Positions 1 to 11,400 of a DNA stretch of 20,894 nucleotides are shown here, in pieces; the stretch's first letter is position 1, and each line of letters begins with the position of its first letter. The stretch lies in NCBI RefSeq assembly GCF_000003605.2, contig NW_003122410.1, forward strand, positions 147,921 through 168,814. Reading direction: 5' to 3'. A model generated the notes under the pieces. It was not told where the DNA came from. It saw nothing but the letters and a program-made list of their open reading frames with translations, and ran no database searches. The position numbers and the translations under genes were made by a program. The DNA comes from Saccoglossus kowalevskii. Taxonomy: Eukaryota > Hemichordata > Enteropneusta > Harrimaniidae.

Positions 1-840
1 CCCGCAGAATGTTAGCGATGCTTAGATAGTGCAATTAAAGTACTGTGTGGAAAACTGCAACGCTTACAAATGTAACTCTGTGGTCATCAGCATGAACAGC
101 ACTGTGAAATAGAGCATATGATTCACAATAAAATTTACTAATCTTGTTTTCAAAGTTGGTTATGTGATAATACTACAACTTATGTCACCATGAATTGGCT
201 CTACAAATAAATGATATTATTATACATCTGTCACCGTAACACCGTAAGTTACAGCGTGCCGTAATTTTGCGGTAATTTACAGGGTATTTTTATCCTACTA
301 TATTAGGAAAAGCGAATTCCAAATAAGGAATGATTACACGCATAAGCATCCTCTAATAATAAAAACAAACATGGCTGCCACCAGGGTTTGACCAGACTCC
401 ACACAAAGAAGTTTGCTGATTCTGTTCTAAACTTGTTTGATTTCGGCATTCCCATGATGTATCGTTGAGAGGAAAAGATGTATAATAATTTGGTTATTTA
501 TGAGGGTACCACAAAGTATCCTCAGACAGTACGTCGTTGCATTGACCTCCACTGCACGTTGGTTGATACTCCCGCTGTATTGTCTTCGTGCATACTTTGA
601 GGTATCCTCGTAATAATCTCATACAGTTATCACCTGTAGAGCTGGTTGATGTAAGTGGGGTTGCATTATCTATGTACAGAAAATGAGTGGATAATACAGC
701 CCATGACACCACAATCATCAACCAGCTATACAAATTAGTGATATTAGGTGATAAAGTGTTCTTCACATGACTTATCATAATCATAATATTACGTAACTAC
801 AGTCATTCCAGAATAACATTTGGTTCTGCTCTCTTTCTAG
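1..840. other. Intron of ACSF2 copy A (left edge of window), no exon seen
   Basis: No coding exon of the ACSF2 family was found here. In copy B the next upstream exon lies about 780 bp from the exon that matches 841-948, so the corresponding exon of copy A probably lies beyond the left edge. Around 229-285 there is a run of repeated GTAA/TTAC words such as CACCGTAACACCGTAAG, without clear function. A 96-codon minus-strand open frame at 494-784 has no recognisable domain. Confidence 0.6.
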
Positions 841-948
841 ATTTGCTATGGTTTGACGGAAACCAGTCCTGTAACATTCCAGAGTAGTCGATTTGATCCA
901 ATCGAAGTTAGAGTATCTACAATTGGTAAACCAATTTCACATACAGAG
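841..948 (+). CDS. ACSF2: ACSF2 copy A exon with A5 motif
   Basis: 108 nt, 36 codons, phase 0 at both ends. The acceptor is CTTTCTAG and the donor GTGAGA. It encodes [13 protein letters not shown] and continues through the [11 protein letters not shown] segment, the adenylate-binding A5 motif. The same exon in copy B (10675-10782) has identical length. Confidence 0.93.
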
Positions 949-3900
949 GTGAGAAATAAATAACTTTACTACACTACTATAACATCATAGGATATTGTGT
1001 GCAATTTAAAATCAACAGCTGAATTTAATTTATGGCTTTTTGTAGTGACAGTAATGCAATACATTCAATCATGCCTACACTATTTAATTGGTGACTGGTG
1101 ACTGAAATATTGCTGTTTACAATTTAACTGAATAATTTGATTCTTTATTATGATTATGATTATATTTATTTCATTCCACAGTTTGTATCTTTTAGTGAGA
1201 AAATGAGAAGAAATGTACATTCTAAAATGAAATGTACTTTATTCTCAAACTCAACAGTTTCAAATTTTCTGAATAATCTGGTAATTCTTTTCCCCAGTTG
1301 TTTTTCAGTCATAAACACTTTGATAGTTATTGTCTTTAAAGCTATTGTTAACATACCGTAACATCAACGCAATATAATAAAAGAAATATATACATAAAAT
1401 GCTAGACTAAATATATTCTGTCTGTCTAACATCACTTGAACATTATACAGACAGGGCTGCAACATCACTTAGTTGATATAATGAAGGATTAAATTAACAA
1501 ATTATCTAAAAATTAATACATTATTTTCCAGGCTAAAATCATAGATCCAGAAAGTGGTCATGTGAATGCAGTGGAAACACCTGGTGAATTGTGTACAAGA
1601 GGCTTTACAACTATGTTAGGGTATTGGGAGGATGAAGAAAAAACTAAGGCTGCTGTAGGCAGTGATAGATGGTTTCATACTGGGTAGGCTAAATAACTTA
1701 CCAAGATCATTTGCCATCTTTTTTGCATCATCTGTTTTGTACCACTACTAAAATAAGCATAAATTTATAAATGCTGCTTGGACTGATAAATATGATATAT
1801 AGTACATAATATTTGGTAAATGTAGTCCTAAGTAACTACGATTATCCGGTACCAAATATTATCTAAAATAAGCATAGTTTCAAATTCTTGTCTGCGAATT
1901 TGGGTATGCGCAAGCTTATTGAGCATGTACATCATAGATTCAAAATCTGCATTTGACAAAGATTGGTGATATGTACATTCTATCCATGTATATTAAAGAA
2001 ACATTGCCACAGAATATATATATATATATATATATACTGCCTAAAACTGAATTACTTATCATGATTTATTTTCTTCTGCAGAGATATTGCTGTGATAGAT
2101 GATACTGGCTATTGTAGAATTGTCAGTCGTATAAAAGATATGATAATCAGAGGTGGTGAAAATATCTATCCTGTCGAAATTGAACAATTTTTATATAAAC
2201 ATCCCAAAATTGAAGATGTACAGGTTAGTATTTTTTATTGTAACTGATTATTTAGTTGTGATATTTAGTTTAGTTAGACAAAGTGCTATCAGGAACTTAT
2301 AATTTCACTTCTGGGCATGCATACCTTCATCCCTTCATTCATGTGTCTGTATGTTTGCACTTGTAATTTTGGCTGAACACTTGCATCTTGAGGAGGATAC
2401 ATGCAGTGGTGACGGCACCGGAATTTTTTTTGGGGGGAATGCAGTTCTGGCGCCTGGACATGCCTGCTGGACTGATCGTGTTTCAACTTTACATATGTGA
2501 TGCAAGCATTAGTTTCACGGTCAAATTCAAGATGGTTGTGTGGTTATAGGTCGATATTCCGAGGGTTCATTTGTCCAAGGGTTCAATAATCTCAGTATTT
2601 ATTTTTAATCAATTGTGTTTATAACTGCCATTGAATATCTGTGAAACCCCTAAAGTTCTCTACAATTTAAAAGGTTTATTTGCCAGCATGGAAGATTGCT
2701 CAGCCAACTCTTGTTTACAAATGGAATCACCAAATGGAATCATTCTTATTTCATTATTGTACATATGTCACGTTATCCCCATAAGTCATAACATATCTTC
2801 ATTTTTCAATATTGCACAGGGTAATTTTATCCCACCATGTGAGGTGCACCATATTTTTAAGATAACGGATAGCTTGCTTTATACATTGAATAACTGGATA
2901 AAGAAGACTAATAATTATAATGTTATTATGAGAATATCACAAATGATGTGCTCAGATAGGTTATAGATACATTAGCCAGCCATCACTATGCATCTTTGTG
3001 CATAATCTTATATTATTAATATGAAATGTGATGAGTTGCAGGTGATTGGTGTACCAGATGAAAGACTTGGTGAAGAGATATGTGCATGGATTAAATTAAA
3101 AGCAGCACAGACAGCAAAGGAACAAGAAATTAAAGACTTTTGTCAAGGACAGGTACAAATTGACATCATAAATATTGATTAGTATTTAGTTTCATTGCAG
3201 ATTTTTAGTGGGTATGTAAGCTGATTGATTTCCAACATTGTTGGAGTGCATATAAATAATATTTATGAATTATACAAATATCCATGGACCATGAGGTATT
3301 TTGCATAATATTAATATCCATGAATCATGAGATAATTTGCATAATATTAATATCCATGAATCATGAGATAATTTGCATAATACTAGTATTAATATCCATG
3401 AACCATGAGATAATTTGCATAATATTAATACCCATGAATGGTGAGATAATTGGCATAATATTAATACCCATGAATGGTGAGATAATTTGCATAATATTAA
3501 TATCCATGAACGGTGAGATAATTTGCATAATATTAATATCCATGAATCATGAGATAATTTGCATAATACTAGTATTAATACCCATGAACCATGAGATAAT
3601 TTGTATAATATTAATACCCATGAATGGTGAGATAATTTGCATAATATTAATATCCATGAATCATGAGATAATTTGCATAATATTAATATCCATGAACGGT
3701 GAGACATTTCACATAATATTAATATGCATGAATCATGGGATAATTTGCATAATGTTAATATCCATGAACGGTGAGATAATTGCATATTATTAATATCCAT
3801 GAACAGTGAGATAATTTGCATATATTCTGATAATATTCAGATTCATGAATCATAGGATAATTTGCATAATGTTAATATCCATGAATCATGGGATAATTTG

Positions 3901-4658
3901 CATAATATTGATATCCATAAATCATGAGATAATTTGCATAATGTAAATATCCATGAACGGTGAGATAATTTGCATAATATTAATATCCATGAATCATGGG
4001 ATAATTTGCATAATGTTAATATCCATGAATCATGAGATAATTTGCATAATATTAATATCCTTGAACGGTGAGATAATTTGCATAATATTGATATCCATGA
4101 ATCATGAGATAATTTGCATAATATTAATATCCATGAATCATGAGATAATTTGCATAATATTAATATCCATGAATCATGGGATAATTTGCATAATGTTAAT
4201 ATCCATGAATCATGGGATAATTTGCATAATGTTAATATCCACGAATCATGGGATAATTTGCATAATATTAATATCCATGAATCATGAGATATTTTGCATA
4301 ATATTGATATCCACAAATCATGAGATAATTTGCATAATATTAACATATTCGAAGTTTTATTAAACAGGGGCAATTTTACATAACTTTATTCCCGAGGTTA
4401 TAAACATTTAATTATAATTGAATGCATGTAAAAGATTAGTTCAATTCTATAATCAGATCAGTTATATGTATATATATTCTTTGTGCGCACTGGAAATAAT
4501 TGTTTTTTTTTCGTTCTCATCACTAGATTTCTCATTTTAAAATTCCCAAGTACATCTGTTTTGTGGAGACTTTCCCGATGACAGTCACAGGCAAAATTAA
4601 GAAGTTCCAAATGAGAGAAGAATCGATTGGCATGCTGGGATTGGATGAGCAACTTTGA
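841..4658 (+). CDS. ACSF2: ACSF2 copy A: mitochondrial-type fatty acyl-CoA synthetase, 3' part (five exons)
   Basis: This is the C-terminal 214 residues of an ANL-superfamily acyl-CoA synthetase. It is joined from exons 841-948, 1532-1683, 2082-2223, 3042-3152 and 4527-4658 (645 nt including TGA). All introns are GT-AG and the phases agree (0, 2, 0, 0). Motifs in order are A5 ([11 protein letters not shown]), A7 (HTGDIA), A8 ([19 protein letters not shown]) and A10 ([10 protein letters not shown], with the catalytic lysine). The family activates medium-chain fatty acids: ATP plus fatty acid gives acyl-AMP, then acyl-CoA, in mitochondria. The 5' half, with the P-loop and targeting peptide, lies outside the window. 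The gene faces copy B tail to tail. The A8 glycine before the invariant arginine is serine here (VSRIKD). Family identity is very likely; orthology to vertebrate ACSF2 rests on motif order and remembered family similarity. Confidence 0.93.
1532..1683 (+). CDS. ACSF2: ACSF2 copy A exon leading into A7 motif
   Basis: 152 nt; starts in phase 0 and ends after two bases of a glycine codon. The acceptor is TTTTCCAG and the donor GTAGGC. It encodes [21 protein letters not shown] and ends in WFHTG. The following exon supplies the Asp of TGD. Confidence 0.93.
1806..1862. repeat. Hairpin in ACSF2 copy A intron
   Basis: A perfect 13-bp inverted repeat pairs ATAATATTTGGTA at 1806-1818 with TACCAAATATTAT at 1850-1862. 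A 14-bp direct repeat, CTAAAATAAGCATA, occurs at 1748-1761 and again at 1863-1876, so the hairpin may mark a very small inserted element. Confidence 0.45.
2014..2036. repeat. (TA)n microsatellite
   Basis: About eleven TA dinucleotides in the intron, 45 bp upstream of the exon at 2082. Confidence 0.9.
2082..2223 (+). CDS. ACSF2: ACSF2 copy A exon with A7/A8 motifs
   Basis: 142 nt. The acceptor is CTTCTGCAG and the donor GTTAGT. Two bases from the previous exon complete GD of A7. It encodes the A8 hinge region [19 protein letters not shown], where the aspartate is the hinge and GGENIYP is the ACSF2/medium-chain signature. Confidence 0.94.
2224..3041 (+). other. Intron of ACSF2 copy A
   Basis: An 818-bp GT-AG intron. 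It holds a 111-codon open frame at 2631-2966 with no domain I recognise, which is most likely chance. No repeat unit was identified. Confidence 0.7.
3042..3152 (+). CDS. ACSF2: ACSF2 copy A exon, C-terminal subdomain
   Basis: 111 nt, 37 codons, phase 0 at both ends. The acceptor is GTTGCAG and the donor GTACAA. It begins [16 protein letters not shown], the beta-strand segment of the mobile C-terminal subdomain of ANL ligases. Confidence 0.93.
3281..4355. repeat. 36-bp minisatellite, about 29 units, with a POU octamer in most units
   Basis: The core unit reads roughly AATATCCATGAATCATGAG followed by ATAATTTGCATAATATT (36 bp). I counted about 29 units by eye. Around 23 carry an exact ATTTGCAT, the reverse complement of the ATGCAAAT octamer bound by POU factors. 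Variant units carry CGGTGAG or CATGGG in place of CATGAG. Two units are 42 bp because of an inserted ACTAGT (3382-3387 and 3568-3573), spaced 186 bp apart (42 + 4x36), which indicates block duplication. Each unit also holds the palindrome ATATTAATAT. Because 36 is divisible by three, long open frames run through the array on both strands. It lies in the last intron of ACSF2 copy A and is absent from the matching 382-bp intron of copy B. Confidence 0.95.
4527..4658 (+). CDS. ACSF2: ACSF2 copy A terminal exon with catalytic lysine and stop
   Basis: 132 nt including TGA. The acceptor is TCATCACTAG. It encodes [19 protein letters not shown] and then [10 protein letters not shown]; the GKIKK lysine is the A10 catalytic residue. 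It ends LGLDEQL, three codons longer than copy B. Confidence 0.93.
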   Translation: MSHFKIPKYICFVETFPMTVTGKIKKFQMREESIGMLGLDEQL

Positions 4659-4812
4659 AGAACTTTATAGATCAGCTGAATGGCATGAATGCCACAAAGT
4701 AACATTTATATGGACAATACAGAGTACAAATTGCCACCATTAGCAGTTTGGTAATTGAAACGATGCCACTGTTGATCGCAATTCTGATATTTCCATCTTT
4801 TTTTCATCAAAT

Positions 4813-4849
4813 AATAAAGAATCCATCGTCTTCCTGAAACCTAAATAAA
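4813..4849 (+). terminator. Poly(A) signals of ACSF2 copy A
   Basis: Two AATAAA hexamers at 4813-4818 and 4844-4849 lie about 155-190 bp after the stop codon, a normal position for cleavage and polyadenylation. Confidence 0.6.
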
Positions 4850-4858
4850 GAAAGGTCG

Positions 4859-6676
4859 TTTTAACTTACCAGTACATTTTTAACTACACTTTTTAAATCA
4901 TACACTGATTACTACTTACAAGAATTATTTTAAAGTTACTGCTTAACTTTGTATTAAAATAATTGTTAATTAACATAGGTTATTTATAGTAATTAACTCG
5001 TGGAAATTTATACGCAGGGAATTCAAGTTTTCATTAATCACTTGAAGACACTACATAACTTATCATGTGACGGGGCGTATGAAATGAATTACTTCTGAGT
5101 TTGTATACATTATTATTGCCAGACGTGTAAGTGTACAGATGTCATTTCTATTTGCCTATTGTCCTTAATGGCCGTTTTCTTGTATTGTATGTACATTTCT
5201 CAATGAAGCATGGTTTAATTTTTACACGCATGCAACTAAACTTCTTGCCTGTTGTAATGTTAAAATTTTCACTTTTGTTTTTGGATCTACAGTCATTTCA
5301 ATGAACAGTTTGATAACTGGTGCGTAACACAAATAGTGTAAATGATTTTAATTGTACTTGCTAAAAATCAGGAATCATGAATTTATTGAAAAATTATATT
5401 AAAATGTATTATATATGCATATAGAGATTATTGTAGGATGACCAATGCTAATCTGAAGGATGTATATCCTGGCAAACTCGAATCCATACAAAGAAAATGA
5501 CCAATACTCCTGAAGTGACCACACTAACACTAAGTGTTTCTATTTATCATGTCTTGCTACTGCTTCATTTGTTTACAATATTATGTGAATGTGAAAAACT
5601 TCATCTTACTTACATACGAAAATGGATAATTAAACTTGTAAAGTGAAGATGGAACTATGCAAGAACTCCCCAATGGATACTATTCCTTCCAATTCTCGGT
5701 GCCTACATTCTGGTATCAGTTTGGTCTTTACTTTCATGGGTAGAAGGAAATATATTCTTATACAATGTATTTTTATCACTTAAATGAATGTAATGTAAAT
5801 TAAATGATTAAACTTTTACATGACCATTTGTGATTATTTGAGAAGACAAATCGTGAAGAATGTGTAATTCTGATATAAATGCTTTCAAGTATGTTAATTG
5901 TGATTTGAATGCTTATCAATTATGTTGATTATGATTATGTTGAATGTTAACTTGCACATTTGCAAATACATCATGCATGTGAACACGTGTACCAATTGCA
6001 GTTCGTCCCAACTCGGGCGATTCCATTCTAGTTATGTTTACAGATTCAAATTTAGTCGACAGTTTTAAACATATTTTGAGCTAGTAAACTAATTCGGCAA
6101 AGCAAATTGTTTATAATGTTCGACTGTTATTTCGTAATTTTTGCATATATGACACAAATGTTATTCGCAGCTAATATCAGATATGGTATTGGTTCGCTCG
6201 TGAAAATACGGCCACAGGGAAACGTGCATCACTCATGAAAATAAAATTAATACCCCACAAAGAACAACTTTTAATTTACCAAATTTGAAGATAATTGTTT
6301 ACAATAATCTGCTATTGTAGGAATCTGTGTATTTAATTTCGAGGGCGATTTTAGTGTGCATACAACTAGTCATTTTGGTTAACTAGTTTTGGTGCAACAA
6401 CGCTATTTATGCTACTTGACTGTACAATAAGATCGATAATCGTTTTATTTATTTTCTAAATCTTCAGTATATTCAGTCTTTTAATTGTGTAACACACTCA
6501 AAAATGGCACTTACATGAGTGATTCCGTTCGTTATTTTGATTACATGGAATACTGTAATCGGAGAAGCACATATCAAAAGATTTCCTTTCGATTTTTGCG
6601 ACATTTCAAGCATGTATAACGTGCAATAATAAGTTTTAAAGATGAATTAATTCAATGACTAAGAAACGTTACACTA
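4859..6676. other. Intergenic DNA between ACSF2 copy A and the LINE
   Basis: AT-rich sequence without a recognisable exon, RNA gene or repeat array. It may include the distal 3' UTR of copy A. Nothing specific could be supported. Confidence 0.6.
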
Positions 6677-7985
6677 GTTTACCATGGAATGTCAAGCCGG
6701 ATGGAAGGTGATCATGCAAGACATGTTAAGGAATTTTGGTGGTAACATATTTTTTCTCTGCACTTACGATGTACAGAAACTAAAAGAAATTGTCTCGCCG
6801 TTCTTTCTAGATATATATCTGCCTTGAATGGGCAGCATTTGCACAAGTTGTCCCCGACTCGCCTAAAATAATAGACCATCAATGGGATAACAAATAAACA
6901 ACAATTGGGAATCATTCAGTATATTTCGAATCTCTTGCAATTAAAAATATTAATAGAATTTATTCGATAATAACCAACCTTCACAACTGAAATTACTGGC
7001 AAACAAAGGACTTATCAACATTAGATTATTTACATATTCAGGGATTATATTCTGCAATAGCGAAAAAGTGGAAAATTTCAAACCGTCACAAGTGGTTTGA
7101 ACCAGAAAATGTAATTTATTTTAATTCATCATATATACATATCAATTCATTAACAAGTTTATAAGTTATGTGTAATAATAAAATAGAATATCCAACAATT
7201 AAATCTAGGTTGGAGGAACTGTATGATGTATCTCTAGTAAATATCAAGAACATTTGTAGTCTACCTTAAACTACTACAATTTCAACAGATCTTAGAGCCT
7301 ATCAGTTTCAAATTATTCATAGATACATTCCAACGTTTCCAATGGAAGTTAGTAGCCCCCTCTATGTTTCATACAGAAATTGAAACCATAGAGCACTTGT
7401 TCGTGGAATGCCATGGTGTACAGTCATTGTGGGGGGAAAATGCAGCAAAACTATAATTTATTTTCAAATACAGTTTGTAATGTACAAAATATTATTCTTG
7501 GCATTTATAAGGTGGAAAACATTATGTTGAATGATTTGATTTTATTGTTTAAAAATACATATGTAGGGGAGAAGTAAAAATCTTTTTTTGTTGGTTTCAA
7601 TGCACACATTAAAGACCATGAACATATAAAACATCAACTGACTTTAAGTAGTGGCAAAATATTATATCATTATCAGAAATGAGAGCCAATTAGCCAATTT
7701 GAATTTGGATTAATGGATAGCCAATCATTCAACACCAGCAGTCAACGCTGCTCAATTTTATAAATACCAAGGAAGCGAACGGGTTAAAAATGTTATTTTG
7801 TAATTGTAAATTATTATTTTTATTATTGAAATAGCACAAACAAAACATAACAGCTGGAATTGAAGGGTATAAAATAGAAAACGCCACAATAGCCCACATC
7901 TCATTCTTGTCTTCTTTTTAGGTTTCTGTGTGTGTACGCTTTTGTTTCTGTAAATTAAGTGTGGAAAAATATTATAAATATAAAA
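6677..7985 (+). mobile_element. 5'-truncated LINE (L1/Tx1-like), 3' end of ORF2
   Basis: This is a 1309-bp non-LTR retrotransposon copy. Broken plus-strand frames show the C-terminal part of ORF2 downstream of the reverse transcriptase core. Visible pieces are FFLCTYDVQKLKEIVSPFF (near 6750), YLHIQGLYSAIAKKWK (near 7030), LRAYQFQIIHRYIPTFPM (near 7290) and the zinc-binding RVT tail ETIEHLFVECHGVQSLW (near 7380-7430). ILGIYKVENIMLNDLILLFK follows. Several stops and frameshifts make it inactive. The 3' end is A-rich (AATATTATAAATATAAAA) and abuts the duplicated target site. Clade assignment to L1/Tx1 rests on remembered motif spacing and is tentative; identity as a LINE is firm. Confidence 0.85.
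7010..7690 (+). pseudogene. LINE ORF2 C-terminal remnant
   Basis: These are coding remains inside the LINE, read in more than one plus-strand frame. The Cys-His region ETIEHLFVECHG matches the zf-RVT domain found at the C terminus of L1-type ORF2 proteins. In-frame stops and frame changes at several places, for example just before the ETIEHLF block, show it is dead. Confidence 0.78.
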
Positions 7986-8247
7986 AAGAAACGTTACACT
8001 AACCTAAAAATAATGAATTGACTAAAACATTGTCACAATGACCTAGTAACGATCAATCTTAACATCTGGAGCCAGAAAGATCGGGTCGATTCGACTTCGA
8101 CAATGTATTAATACAATTAGTTGCACGTTAAATATTTAATTTACAAATTTCTCACCATTACGAAGACAATTCTTACTTCACATGTTGGTATATTCTTATT
8201 GACTCAAAACATACTTCTCACAGATACTAAATGACATCATTATTTGG

Positions 8248-8253
8248 TTTATT
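8248..8253 (-). terminator. Poly(A) signal of ACSF2 copy B
   Basis: TTTATT on the plus strand is AATAAA on the minus strand, about 120 bp after the copy B stop codon. Confidence 0.5.
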
Positions 8254-8373
8254 TTACAATGGATTGTAATTGTCAAAACAATTTAATAAAAAAAGTCGTA
8301 AAAACGTTCACATTAGATTGTAAATGACAATATGATTAATGGAGGCAGAAATGTGAAATGTTGTTCAACAAAG

Positions 8374-8496
8374 TCAATCCAATCCCAGCATGCCAAGCGA
8401 TTCTTCTCTCATTTGTAACTTCTTAATCTTCCCCGAGATTGTCATTGGGAAGCTGTCCACAAAGCAAATATACTGGGGAATTTTGAAATAAGCAAT
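8374..8496 (-). CDS. ACSF2: ACSF2 copy B terminal exon
   Basis: 123 nt including TGA. It encodes [20 protein letters not shown] and SGKIKKLQM with the catalytic lysine, ending GMLGLD. The acceptor context (GTTCTCATCACTGCAG) matches copy A (GTTCTCATCACTAG), which has lost GC. Confidence 0.93.
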   Translation of the reverse strand: MAYFKIPQYICFVDSFPMTISGKIKKLQMREESLGMLGLD

Positions 8497-11400
8497 CTGC
8501 AGTGATGAGAACAAAGAAAAAGAAAATAGAAATAGTTGATATCAGCATATGTTTACTAGTTGAATTCCGATATTCTGTAAAACGAAAAACGATTTTATAA
8601 TTCTGAAGATGATCTCACTATTAATAATGATTCACATATTTTAACATATCTAGTTGATATGTAATCATCGCACAATACTTATTGTGTGCAGTTAGGTTCT
8701 AATTTGTGTTGCGAATAGCAAGGTCGAATGTGGTGAATCGGTAGCTTTGTGTGAAATATTACACATTTACGTTTCTACCATTTTTTTTTTGGTTTTATCG
8801 CATAAAATCTCGCTGGTACGTGAGCCAAACTAATCGGCGATCCATTCTTTATATTGATTGTTTGTTGTAAATTTGTACCTGTCCTTGGCAAAAGTCTTTA
8901 ATTTCATGTTCACTTGCTGTCTGTGCTGCTTTCAATTTAATCCATGCACATACTACTTCACCAAGCCTTTCATCTGGTACACCAATCACCTGCAACTCAA
9001 TATATGTTTATATAAGGTTATTATGGAAAGTAAGCACACAAAACAGTATAACCCAGGAAGTACAGCACTATTGGCTTACACGTAAAGGAAATCAATGCAA
9101 CTACACACTGGCGACCATTTAGAAGCAAGAGTCCTTATTCGAAAATGATATTTATTATGTAATACATTTATTCATTCTGGACATGTGGTACCATCGATAG
9201 GACGTCAGTGGCTCATTAAAATCAGTTCTTTATTTTGTTACCAATGTCATGGATCTAACACACAGGGTTGTGTTGATTTGTATTGTATTGTGACACTCAT
9301 ATTTACGGGATACCACAAAATTCTGGCATGATTTATTATTATTTAATTTGCAACATGTGAAATGTTGATATCAAATAATCGGTTACTATGCAAATACTAA
9401 CCTGTACATCTTCAATTTTGGGATGTTTATATAAGAATTTTTCAATTTCGACAGGATAGATATTTTCACCACCTCTGATTATCATATCGTTCATACGACC
9501 GACAATTCTACAATAGCCAGTTTCATCCATCACAGCAATATCTCTGTAGATTGAAAGAAACACCGTCCTTTAGCAGCAAAATGTCAGATACAAGTATTTG
9601 ACCGTAATGGAAAGGTTCATCATAAAAAAACAATAATGAGAAATGTGTGAAATCAACTAGTGTCCTTGTGCCAGAGCAAACATAACTAAATTTAATCCAC
9701 CAAATACATTTCTTGACATTACTTTACTTACCCATTATGAAGCCATCTGTCACTGCCTATTATTGACTTAGTTTTTTCTTCATCACCCCAATATCCTAAC
9801 ATAGTTGAAAAGCCTCTTGTACACATTTCTCCAGGTGTTTCCACTGCTTTAATATGACCACTTTCTGGATCTATGATTTTGGCCTGGAAAATAATGTATT
9901 AATTTTAGATAATTTAAGTCAAGTTAATCCCTATAGAAACATATGGCTAAACATTTAAGCAAATTTTGTGTCATATCTTCATTCACTGTAACTAAATTAT
10001 GGTGCCAAATCATTTAATTAACTCGAACTACGTTGGTCGTTGGTGTTGGTGAAAAAATGAGAAATAAATTACTCTTGTATAAATCAACGAAACGTATCAA
10101 AGCAATATTTCTTTGTAATGTACAGTATGTATACAACTTGAAAAAAAAAGTAATAACATTTATTTATTTATCTAATCATTAGGCCAGAATTTTAATATCC
10201 CTTGTTTCGCGAACCCGCCGAATAAACAGGAGCTGAAAATGAAATAAAAATAAAATTTTATTGCAGCGTAATTTCTCGCACCCGCCGACTTGTAAGCGCC
10301 AAAAATTGCTAAAAAATATTATTTTTATCTTCATTTTTTTACCGACCGCCGAATAACAAATCCAAGTTGCCTTTTCGTGGGAGTATCAAGATCAAAGTAT
10401 AGAAGTCTCGCGCAGATGAGAAACAAGGTTATACATGGACTAAAATTGTATTTTATTTCTTCTCTTCGATCAATGATCTCACTTACAATTATCTGAGAAT
10501 CACACAAATCTAATGGGAAAAAAAGAATTAATTTCATTTTTTTCCGCCCTCCTCAAAAAAATCGCTCTATAAAAATCCGGGAAACAAGGAATAAAAAAAG
10601 TCTGGCCTTAGTACTGGATGTGTAGTACCGGCAGCATGTAAATCTGACAGCAGTTTTGAAAATTGGTATCTTACCTCTGTATGTGAAACTGGTTTACCTA
10701 TTGTGGATACTCTAAGCTCAATTGGATCAAACCGGCTAGTTTGAAATGTTATTGGACTAGTTTCTGTCAAACCATAGCAAATCTGGAAACAGAATACATT
10801 TTTACTATAGCATTATACAAATAACAGATGTATCTCATGTTTTTAAAATATTGTTCAATAACTATTGACGCTTACTCAGAGTTTTCAGATTCATCAGTTG
10901 ACTGTCAAATAAAAAAAACACACAGACTGATCCAGTTTTCAGCATCCAATTATCCAGTTATCTAAACATCCATAAACCTGTACACCACCTGCTCATTTAC
11001 TAATCTAAACCAATGTCATATCTAAAATAATCAATAATGGTCAAACATTTAGTAAATCATCCAAGCATCGATACATGTAAATGAATTCAACACACTCGTC
11101 TAAAGAGACTTGATAAACCAAAACTTTCCCCAAATCCATCCAATCATACGGGAGTCTGTAAATATATGCACAACTCGTTCATTCATTTAGCCTCTCAGTC
11201 ACCGAGGTAACCATGTGCAATTGTTAGTTAATCCATCCATTCATCGCCCATCTACAAAATGTCCAACAACATAGCCATCGAAACTAAAACATCTATATAG
11301 TTTTAATTCAGTACCCTCCCATACACACACACCCACCTATAAATCAGTCCAACCACAGTATCATCCCCAAATATCCAAAAAATCCATCCATCATCCATCT

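Larger units (their letters stand above)
6661..8001. repeat. 16-bp target-site duplication flanking the LINE
   Basis: AAGAAACGTTACACTA occurs at 6661-6676 and again at 7986-8001, a perfect match immediately outside the LINE. This is the length expected for target-primed reverse transcription. Confidence 0.88.

Noticed and set aside
494..784. 96-codon minus-strand frame with a hydrophobic stretch and several cysteines
   Set aside because: No recognisable domain and no splice or promoter context; it lies in an intron.
2631..2966. 111-codon plus-strand frame
   Set aside because: AT-rich, no domain, inside the ACSF2 copy A intron.
3281..4355. CRISPR array
   Set aside because: The units are contiguous with no unique spacers and the context is eukaryotic.
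3270..4373. Long open frames on both strands through the repeat array (for example 3284-3793 plus, 3270-3821 minus, 3843-4373 minus)
   Set aside because: The 36-bp period keeps frames open on both strands; the peptide is a simple 12-residue repeat, and the array lies within an intron between two firm ACSF2 exons.
6712..6915. Minus-strand frame
   Set aside because: Shadow of the plus-strand LINE ORF2 remnant.
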